From Candidatus Omnitrophota bacterium (lineage in GTDB: Bacteria > Omnitrophota > Gorgyraeia > Gygaellales > Profunditerraquicolaceae): a stretch of DNA of 6,797 bases. The position numbers and the translations under genes are program-made. How positions within the stretch are numbered: position 1 is the first letter of the stretch; each line of letters starts with the position of its first letter. The DNA lies in assembly GCA_028687525.1 (NCBI GenBank), contig JAQTZX010000077.1, positions 1 through 6,797 on the forward strand, given 5' to 3'. The notes beneath the pieces were generated by a model. The model searched no databases, had not been told where the DNA came from, and saw nothing but the letters and a program-made list of their open reading frames with translations. This document shows positions 1 to 5,118 of the stretch, piece after piece.

Positions 1-280
1 TTTTCCCCGGAAACTCCCTGCCGATTACTCCGCACAGGGAACGTATATCCCGCAGGTAAACGGAAAAAGAATCAATATGACCCGGTTCTTCCCGCGTCTC
101 GCCAAAACCTTTAAGTTCAACGGCGAATGACGCGATATTGCGGGAAAGAAAGAAATCCCCCCACGCCTCCCACCGGCCGCTGTGAGCGCCAAGTCCGTGC
201 ACCAGCAACAATACGGCCCGCGGAACGGGAACTGCCCATTCCCGGTACATTACCCCTGAAGCCTCATCAGTATGTAACAT
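1..280 (-). CDS. alpha/beta hydrolase, N-terminal part (cut by the window edge)
   Basis: This frame opens with ATG at 280-278 and stays open to the left edge, giving 93 visible residues. It begins MLHTDEASGVMYREWAVP, followed by a hydrophobic strand and the oxyanion-type motif LLLVHGLGAHSGRW (about residues 24-37), then FAVELKGFGET (about 52-62), the counterpart of the 'D-x-R-G-H-G-x-S' strand and loop of monoacylglycerol-lipase-like hydrolases (Hydrolase_4 / serine aminopeptidase S33-like group). The nucleophile elbow GxSxG and the Asp/His of the triad should lie beyond the window, so activity cannot be judged. No signal peptide is visible, so the protein is probably cytoplasmic. The start lies one nucleotide after the TGA of the deacetylase (284-282), and a GGTGAG stretch overlapping that stop is the only Shine-Dalgarno-like sequence, so coupled translation is likely. 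Fold assignment is fairly sure; the substrate (lipid ester, peptide or other) is unknown. Confidence 0.8.
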   Translation of the reverse strand, partial: MLHTDEASGVMYREWAVPVPRAVLLLVHGLGAHSGRWEAWGDFFLSRNIASFAVELKGFGETREEPGHIDSFSVYLRDIRSLCGVIGREFPGK

Positions 281-281
281 C

Positions 282-1067
282 TCACCCGCCGGCTTTTTTC
301 CTTCTGAACAAGTTGTAATAACCGGAAAGTTTCGCCCGGAAACTGAACGGTTTGACGGTATCGGAATTGGTAACCTTAACCCTCTTTAATTCATACACAT
401 CCTTGTTCAAATCCGCGAAACCGCGCGCCGTGGTACACGCACCTTTATAACCCGCTTTTCTCACCAATGCTTTTACCTTTTCGGTAAAACCGCCGGTAGG
501 GTAACAATACCATTCAACCGGGACACCAAGCTCCCTCTGCAGCATGTTTTTACAGCCGTCAATCTCATCCTTCAACCTGTCCGGGTCTTTAACCGCGGGA
601 AGATAAGTATGATTTCTGGTATGGCACCCGAAACTTATGTTGTCCTTTTGCATGGTTTTGACCTGTTCCCAGGTGAGGAATTCCGGGTTTGTCCCGATGA
701 GATCCAAGGCAAGAAAGATTGTGGCGGGAAATCCGAACTTTTTCAATGCCGGATAGGCATAGATATAATTATCTTCCCAGCCGTCATCCACGGTGATGAC
801 CGCGGTCTTACGGCCGAATCTCTTATTTTGCGCTATCCCCTGCACAAGCTCATCCAGAGAAATAACCCGGTAGCCGTTGTTCTTAAGATATGCCAGCTGG
901 CGTTCAAAATTCTCCGGGGTAACAGAAAGAGAATTATTCTGATATCCGAACCGGTGATACATCAGGATGGGAACGACAAAACGGGGAGAAAACCATAAAA
1001 AATACGTCCCGAAAAAGACGGCGGAGGCGATAAACGCGGCGAGGAAAATTTTTTTCAGGATCTTCAT
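282..1067 (-). CDS. membrane-anchored polysaccharide deacetylase (NodB / CE4 family)
   Basis: The protein has 261 residues. An N-terminal hydrophobic segment (about 5-26, after MKILKK) looks like an uncleaved signal anchor, placing the catalytic domain outside the cytoplasmic membrane. Next come PILMYHRF (33-40), typical of the PgaB/IcaB-like branch, TVDDGW (92-97, metal and catalytic aspartates 94 and 95), HTRNH (149-153, the two metal-binding histidines) and CYPTGG (188-193, motif 3). The family hydrolyses N-acetyl groups, or occasionally other amides, on polysaccharides such as peptidoglycan, chitin-like chains or poly-GlcNAc; the actual substrate is not readable here. I chose ATG 1067-1065 because it precedes the signal anchor directly. 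A longer frame from TTG 1142 runs through a dispersed repeat and adds 25 residues with no family resemblance. No clear Shine-Dalgarno precedes the chosen ATG (CCACCGGTTTTT), which is odd beside pyrG and purF. The hydrolase gene follows after one nucleotide. Confidence 0.9.
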   Translation of the reverse strand: MKILKKIFLAAFIASAVFFGTYFLWFSPRFVVPILMYHRFGYQNNSLSVTPENFERQLAYLKNNGYRVISLDELVQGIAQNKRFGRKTAVITVDDGWEDNYIYAYPALKKFGFPATIFLALDLIGTNPEFLTWEQVKTMQKDNISFGCHTRNHTYLPAVKDPDRLKDEIDGCKNMLQRELGVPVEWYCYPTGGFTEKVKALVRKAGYKGACTTARGFADLNKDVYELKRVKVTNSDTVKPFSFRAKLSGYYNLFRRKKAGG

Positions 1068-1076
1068 AAAAACCGG

Positions 1077-1181
1077 TGGAGGCCAGCGGGCAAAGCCCGT
1101 GGCATCGTTTGTTTTCCGCCCGTGGGACGGACCCATGAGCAAAGGCCCACGGCTGAAGCCGCGGCCTGCGCCGAATGGTCA
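1077..1181 (-). repeat. dispersed structured repeat, copy A
   Basis: These 105 bp match 3574-3678 without gaps at 96 positions; differences are at 1082, 1085, 1100, 1105, 1127, 1132, 1136, 1153 and 1171. The copy ends 9 nt before the deacetylase start codon. On the minus strand it forms three hairpins in a row: 1161-1167 region against 1143-1152 (loop CTTCAG), 1115-1121 against 1125-1131 (loop CAC), and 1082-1091 against 1095-1103 (loop TTT, one bulged base). In the second hairpin the base pair involving 1127 is G.U on the minus strand. Identity falls off sharply on both sides, so this is a discrete element. It carries no coding sequence I recognise and no flanking target-site duplication that I could see. 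Confidence 0.85.
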
Positions 1182-1192
1182 GCGGTGATTGC

Positions 1193-1251
1193 AAAAAGAA
1201 AACGCGAGAGGAAAATCAACCGTTCTCAATTCATTTGAATATTCCCTCGCG
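1193..1251 (-). terminator. possible intrinsic terminator of the exported-protein gene
   Basis: On the minus strand, CGCGAGGGAA (1251-1242) can pair with TTCC-T-CTCGCG (1213-1203), giving ten base pairs with one bulged T, followed at once by TTTTCTTTTT (1202-1193). The 28-nt loop contains a smaller ATTC-AAAT-GAAT hairpin (1240-1229). The stem begins inside the last codons of the gene ending at 1231, so the stop codon lies in the loop. The long loop makes it weaker than a canonical terminator. If real, it separates this gene from the deacetylase, which would then need a promoter in or near repeat copy A. Confidence 0.4.
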
Positions 1252-1803
1252 CGAAAATTCGCCCCCCCTGAACCCTTCGTTCTTGGACGTTCCGGAAATC
1301 TCAAGTAAAACCTCTCCGTCCCGTTTCCTGTTCCATACAATCCTGCACGGCCGTATCCCGCAATACACAACCGCCTCCTCCGTCCCGTCCCGGTCCAGAA
1401 TGACAAAGGCGGACATCATGTTACCTTTGATCATTCTCCGGTACCCGGGAATATCCCCGGCGGTCACCGCGGCGAATTCCCGGCCTTCTGCGGCATACAA
1501 CCCGACCACATAATCCTCATCGAGCCGGCGGATGAAACGATACGTACATCCCTGCGCGCCTCCGCGCGCGGGGATGAACACAAGCGCATCTATCATACCG
1601 CCGGTTTCGGGACTGCGGTTACGCCGTTCCAGTATCAGCGCAGAATACTTCCGGCCGGTGAATTTATCCGCGAAACCGCTTATGTATTCCGCCGCCCGCC
1701 TGCCGCTTAACTGCTCCGCGCAGACAGAAGAAACGGACGTTCCGGAGACAGCCAGCATTACGGTAAAAAACATTATCTGCAAAACGCTTGTATTCATTGT
1801 CAT
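1231..1803 (-). CDS. unrecognised small exported protein
   Basis: I do not recognise this 190-residue protein. It starts with a hydrophobic stretch (about 7-25) ending in SVSSVCA-EQ, which fits signal-peptidase I cleavage after Ala29; there is no proper lipobox (Val, not Gly/Ala/Ser, precedes Cys28). The n-region lacks Lys and Arg, which is unusual. The predicted mature part is about 160 residues, alternating short hydrophobic strands with charged turns (for example YVVGLYAAEG, SAFVILDRDGTEEAVVYCG, CRIVWNRKRDGEVLLEIS), suggesting a mainly beta fold, with three cysteines (86, 148, 153). Starts at ATG 1803 or ATG 1797 are equally possible, and neither has a Shine-Dalgarno. A sigma70-like promoter lies just upstream. 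The plus-strand frame over the same bases shows no protein-like character. It is a real gene on grounds of length, signal peptide and promoter, but its function is unknown; it could equally be periplasmic or secreted. Confidence 0.7.
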   Translation of the reverse strand: MTMNTSVLQIMFFTVMLAVSGTSVSSVCAEQLSGRRAAEYISGFADKFTGRKYSALILERRNRSPETGGMIDALVFIPARGGAQGCTYRFIRRLDEDYVVGLYAAEGREFAAVTAGDIPGYRRMIKGNMMSAFVILDRDGTEEAVVYCGIRPCRIVWNRKRDGEVLLEISGTSKNEGFRGGEFSREGIFK

Positions 1804-1818
1804 GGATTCTTGAAACCG

Positions 1819-1847
1819 ATTATAGCGTAAGCCGGCGGCAAAAGCAA
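1819..1847 (-). promoter_or_regulatory. sigma70-like promoter for the exported-protein gene
   Basis: On the minus strand TTGCTT (1847-1842), a 17-nt spacer and a perfect TATAAT (1824-1819) are seen. Transcription would start near 1811-1813, leaving only about 8-16 nt before ATG 1803 or ATG 1797. That fits the lack of a Shine-Dalgarno and suggests a nearly leaderless mRNA. The -35 box matches only the TTG of the consensus, so the call rests mainly on the -10 box, the spacing and the position between a terminator and a start codon. Confidence 0.5.
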
Positions 1848-1865
1848 TCGTAAATATTTAATTAC

Positions 1866-1917
1866 CAGTCTGATGAAAAAGCCTGCCTGCCGGCAGGCAG
1901 GCTTTTTGATCAGACTG
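1866..1917. terminator. 52-nt near-perfect palindrome, likely terminator after pyrG
   Basis: The core 1881-1902 is a perfect 22-nt palindrome (GCCTGCCTGCC and its complement). It is flanked by AAAAA (1876-1880) and TTTTT (1903-1907), then one mismatched pair (1875/1908), then nine more matching pairs (CAGTCTGAT, 1866-1874, against 1909-1917). On either strand the GC hairpin is followed by five T's, so it is formally bidirectional; only pyrG points into it, ending 24 nt away, while the next minus-strand gene has its own promoter just beyond. The additional outer arms go beyond what a terminator needs and suggest a family of palindromic intergenic elements. Confidence 0.8.
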
Positions 1918-1941
1918 CTTAAGAGGTTTTTCAGCACCCTG

Positions 1942-3537
1942 TTACGTAATTGAATGTTTAATGAACTCTTTGAACAACGGGTGGGCTTTATCGGGTTTTG
2001 ACTTGAATTCGGGATGGAACTGACAGGCCACGAACCAGGGATGGGTTTTCAATTCTATCATCTCCACCAGGTCTCCCTTCGGGTGAAAACCGGAAAATAT
2101 CAAACCGTTTTTTTTCATGACTTCCCGGTATTTATTATTAAATTCATACCGGTGGCGGTGGCGTTCGAAAATAGTTTCGCGCCGGTAGGCATCATAAGCC
2201 TTTGAATCTTTATTAATCCTGCATTCATACGCCCCCAGACGCATTGATCCGCCCATTTCTTTTACTTTCTTTTGTTCTTCCAGAAGGCTGATCACCGGGT
2301 ATCTGGTGTTTTTATCGAACTCGGTGGAATTTGCCCGGCTTAATCCGCAGACATTGCGCGCGAATTCCGCCGCCGCCATCTGCATTCCCAGGCAAATGCC
2401 TAAAAAAGGCATACCTTTTTCCCTCGCGTACCGGATAGCGGCGATCTTGCCTTCCATCCCCCTGCCTCCGAACCCGCCGGGAACCAGGACTCCGCCGACA
2501 TCCGAAAGATGTTTTTCAGGCCCGTCTTTCTCGATATCTTCGGAATCGACTTTCTTAATGTATAATTTCACGCCGTTGGCGATCGCCCCGTGAGTGAGCG
2601 CTTCATAAATGGATTTATAAGCATCCTGAAGAGCGATATATTTTCCCACCACCGCTATACGCACTTCCCGGGAAGATTGTTTTAACCGCTTCAAAACTTC
2701 GTTCTCCCATACCGACAGATCGCTGTCCGCGCAGCGCAGGTTCAATAACCTGACTATCAGCGCGTCCAGGCATTCTTTTTTTAACACCACCGGGACTTCG
2801 TAGATGTTTTTCACGTCTATGACCGGGATCACCGCTTCCGTATCCACGTTGCAGAAAAGGCCTATTTTTTCCCGTGTCTCTTTACTCAACGGCTTCTCCG
2901 TACGGCAGGCGATAATATCCGGAATAATGCCGATCTCGCGCAGTGTCCCTACGCTGTGCTGGGTAGGCTTGGTTTTTATCTCGCCCGCGGACTTAATATA
3001 CGGCACCAGAGTAACATGAATATTAATGGCATAGTCTTTGCCCAATTCCAGGCGCAGCTGCCGTATCGCTTCCAGGAACGGCAACCCCTCGATATCCCCG
3101 ACCGTCCCCCCGATCTCGACAATAACCACGTCCACTTTCTGATGCGCGGCGACCTTCTTAATGCCGTTTTTTATCTCATCGGTAATATGCGGGATTATCT
3201 GGACGGTTTTCCCCAGGTAATGACCCGCCCGCTCCTTGGTTATTACCGAATAATAAATCTTACCGGTAGTGATATTATTATCCCTGGTAAGCTTGGCGTT
3301 TGTGAAACGCTCGTAATGCCCCAGGTCGAGATCGGTCTCCGCGCCGTCATCGGTCACATAAACCTCCCCATGCTGATAGGGATTCATGGTCCCGGGATCG
3401 ACGTTGATATACGGATCGCATTTGATAATAGTGACCTTCAAACCGCGGGATTCCAGGAGTTTCCCTACGGATGCGGCGGTAATCCCCTTGCCAAGGCTCG
3501 AAACAACTCCACCGGTTATAAAGATATATTTAGACAT
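1942..3537 (-). CDS. pyrG: CTP synthase (glutamine-hydrolysing)
   Basis: This 531-residue cytoplasmic enzyme converts UTP to CTP using ATP and glutamine, the last step of de novo pyrimidine nucleotide synthesis. The synthase domain (about 1-270) begins [18 protein letters not shown] with the P-loop at 11-18 and contains the conserved [19 protein letters not shown] (41-59), [16 protein letters not shown] (63-78) and [11 protein letters not shown] (141-151). The class I glutamine amidotransferase domain (about 292-531) has PGGFGGRG (353-360), the nucleophile Cys382 in GICLGMQ, and the catalytic His508/Glu510 in FHPEF. The length is close to the usual 530-550 and no key residue is missing. ATG 3537-3535 is chosen because it opens the family's standard N-terminus and has a good Shine-Dalgarno; a longer frame from TTG 3639 merely reads through repeat copy B. 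It lies 208 bp after purF, with no clear promoter between, so read-through from carB-purF is likely. A terminator-like palindrome follows. Confidence 0.98.
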   Translation of the reverse strand: MSKYIFITGGVVSSLGKGITAASVGKLLESRGLKVTIIKCDPYINVDPGTMNPYQHGEVYVTDDGAETDLDLGHYERFTNAKLTRDNNITTGKIYYSVITKERAGHYLGKTVQIIPHITDEIKNGIKKVAAHQKVDVVIVEIGGTVGDIEGLPFLEAIRQLRLELGKDYAINIHVTLVPYIKSAGEIKTKPTQHSVGTLREIGIIPDIIACRTEKPLSKETREKIGLFCNVDTEAVIPVIDVKNIYEVPVVLKKECLDALIVRLLNLRCADSDLSVWENEVLKRLKQSSREVRIAVVGKYIALQDAYKSIYEALTHGAIANGVKLYIKKVDSEDIEKDGPEKHLSDVGGVLVPGGFGGRGMEGKIAAIRYAREKGMPFLGICLGMQMAAAEFARNVCGLSRANSTEFDKNTRYPVISLLEEQKKVKEMGGSMRLGAYECRINKDSKAYDAYRRETIFERHRHRYEFNNKYREVMKKNGLIFSGFHPKGDLVEMIELKTHPWFVACQFHPEFKSKPDKAHPLFKEFIKHSIT

Positions 3538-3543
3538 ACATAA

Positions 3544-3549
3544 CTCCTT
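3544..3549 (-). promoter_or_regulatory. ribosome-binding site of pyrG
   Basis: AAGGAG on the minus strand, 6 nt before ATG 3537. It decides the start in favour of MSKYIF over the in-frame extension through the repeat. Confidence 0.9.
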
Positions 3550-3573
3550 AAAACTGCGGCTGTTTTTTTGATG

Positions 3574-3678
3574 TGGAGCCCCGCGGGCAAAGCCCGCGGC
3601 ACCGTTTGTTTTCCGCCCGTGGGGCGGAACCACGAGCAAAGGCCCACGGATGAAGCCGCGGCCTGCGTCGAATGGTCA
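3574..3678 (-). repeat. dispersed structured repeat, copy B
   Basis: This is the second copy of the 105-bp element (see 1077-1181; 91% identical, same orientation). It ends 36 nt before the pyrG start and 24 nt before the pyrG Shine-Dalgarno. Minus-strand hairpins are: AGGCC-GCGG (3664-3656) with CCGTGGGCCT (3649-3640), one bulged G; TTCCGCCC (3629-3622) with GGGCGGAA (3618-3611), perfect, loop CAC; and CCGCGGGC (3599-3592) with GCCCGCGG (3588-3581), perfect, loop TTT. CCGTGGGC (3649-3642) can instead pair with GCTCGTGG (3637-3630). No T-run follows any of these stems, so they are not intrinsic terminators. The rest of the purF-pyrG gap (3679-3745) shows nothing I can name. Confidence 0.85.
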
Positions 3679-3745
3679 ACCGGCAGAACCCGGTGTCCTA
3701 ATTTCTTTGACTCCGGTATTTTAATCCCTTTATGTAACCCTGCCC

Positions 3746-5113
3746 TCACTCCAGTATCCCCTTGCATATCTTCTTATTCGGGCACATAACATAGTTTCCG
3801 TCGAAACAAGCTGTGCAGAATTCATCTTTCGGCAAAGGCATGGAATTCAACATCTCATCCCTGCTTAGATACTCGAGGCTGTCCACTCCCAGGAAATCGC
3901 TGATCCGCCTGACGCTGTGCCGGGCGGCGATCAATTCTTTCTGTGTAGGAAAGTCTATGCCGAAATAACAGGGAAAACGCAGAGGCGGGCAGCTTACCCG
4001 CATGTGCACCTGTTTTACGCCCACCGCGCGCAAAGTCTTTACCCGTATCCGGCTGGTCGTACCCCGGACAATGGAATCCTCGATAACAACTATACGCTTG
4101 CCCCGCAGGACGTCGCGGATAGGATTAAGTTTCACCTTCACCCGGAAATCACGGATGGATTGAGTAGGCTGAATAAAAGTCCTTCCCACATAATGATTCC
4201 GGATCAACCCGTATTCCAAAGGAATATCCGATTCCTGGGCGAAACCTATGGCCGCGGAATTCCCCGAATCCGGGACAGGCATGACCAAATCGCAATCAAG
4301 CGGGGATTCCCGGGCAAGATGCCTGCCCAGCTCTTTCCTGGTCAGGTATACATTTCTGCCGAATATATTACTGTCCGGCCGGGCAAAATAAATGTATTCA
4401 AATATGCACATCCGGTGCCCGGCACGGGGGAACGGCTTTACCGCTTCCAAACCGTTCTTGTGTATAAAAACGACCTCTCCCGGCTCAATATCCCGCACAT
4501 AGCGCGCGCCGATAAGATCCAGCGCGCAGGTTTCACCGGCCAGTATATAAGCATCATTAAGCTTTCCCAGGCATAAAGGACGGAAACCATACGGATCACG
4601 GGCGCCCACCAAGACATCATTGAACATCATTACCAGTGAATAAGCCCCCTGCACCTGCGACAAAGACCCGATTATATTTGCCCGGAAATCCCCGTCTTCG
4701 GAACCGGCGATCAAATGCGCGATCACTTCGGTATCCATGGTAGTCTGAAAGATCGAACCTTTCCCCTCCAGGGCATTGCGCAGACCCAAGGCATTTATGA
4801 TATTACCGTTATGCGCTATGGCAATCTGGCTTTTTTTATGGTCAAAAAGGAACGGCTGAATGTTTTTAGAACTGCTTGAGCCGGTAGTGGAATATCGGGT
4901 ATGACCTATTGCCAATTCACCATGCAGGCCCTTGAGCGTTTCCTGGGCAAAGACATCGCTCACCAGGCCCATACCTTTATGAACCCGGGCTTTCCTTCCG
5001 TTACGAACCACAATGCCCGCGCTTTCTTCTCCGCGATGCTGCAAAGCGTATAACCCCAGATATGCCAGGCTTGCCGCGTCTTTATGCCCGAATATCCCGA
5101 ATATAGCGCACAT
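3746..5113 (-). CDS. purF: amidophosphoribosyltransferase, iron-sulfur type
   Basis: This 455-residue cytoplasmic enzyme makes 5-phosphoribosylamine from PRPP and glutamine, the committed step of de novo purine synthesis. The N-terminal class II glutaminase domain begins MCAIFGIFGH, so Cys2 becomes the N-terminal nucleophile once Met is removed; LQHRGEESAGI (24-34), GHTRYSTTG (70-78), HNGNI (101-105) and DPYGFRPL (173-180) follow. The phosphoribosyltransferase domain carries the PRPP loop VVIEDSIVRGTT (342-353). Cysteines 236, 382, 433 and 436 lie at the places of the four [4Fe-4S] ligands of the Bacillus subtilis enzyme, so a structural, oxygen-sensitive cluster is likely. Unlike the B. subtilis enzyme there is no propeptide ahead of the catalytic cysteine. 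Two further cysteines (444, 450) lie in the C-terminal tail. The gene starts 5 nt after the carB stop, so co-transcription is very likely. Confidence 0.97.
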   Translation of the reverse strand: MCAIFGIFGHKDAASLAYLGLYALQHRGEESAGIVVRNGRKARVHKGMGLVSDVFAQETLKGLHGELAIGHTRYSTTGSSSSKNIQPFLFDHKKSQIAIAHNGNIINALGLRNALEGKGSIFQTTMDTEVIAHLIAGSEDGDFRANIIGSLSQVQGAYSLVMMFNDVLVGARDPYGFRPLCLGKLNDAYILAGETCALDLIGARYVRDIEPGEVVFIHKNGLEAVKPFPRAGHRMCIFEYIYFARPDSNIFGRNVYLTRKELGRHLARESPLDCDLVMPVPDSGNSAAIGFAQESDIPLEYGLIRNHYVGRTFIQPTQSIRDFRVKVKLNPIRDVLRGKRIVVIEDSIVRGTTSRIRVKTLRAVGVKQVHMRVSCPPLRFPCYFGIDFPTQKELIAARHSVRRISDFLGVDSLEYLSRDEMLNSMPLPKDEFCTACFDGNYVMCPNKKICKGILE

Positions 5114-5118
5114 TTTTT

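Noticed and set aside
609..998. Plus-strand open frame of 129 codons across the deacetylase gene
   Set aside because: It is antisense to a gene with clear catalytic motifs, and its translation has no family-like pattern or ribosome site.
1554..1575. Local CGCG-rich inverted sequence
   Set aside because: It lies inside the exported-protein gene where it encodes IPARGGAQG; it is short and explained by codon choice.
2956..3543. Plus-strand open frame of 195 codons opposite pyrG, and similar long ones opposite purF (3917-4576) and carB (5588-6190)
   Set aside because: They lie opposite well-conserved housekeeping genes and reflect codon-usage shadows; none has recognisable domains or its own start signals.
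3581..3629. The GC-rich hairpins of repeat copy B as a rho-independent terminator after purF
   Set aside because: No T-run follows the stems on the minus strand; the bases after the last stem are GGCTCCACATC.
3679..3745. Possible promoter for pyrG (TTACAT and TAAAAT on the minus strand)
   Set aside because: The two boxes are only about 8 nt apart instead of 16-18, and no better -35 was found.
3538..3745. A known riboswitch or pyrimidine attenuator ahead of pyrG
   Set aside because: No recognised purine, PyrR-binding or GGGC-initiation (reiterative transcription) signature was found; the only structure is the dispersed repeat, also found before an unrelated gene.
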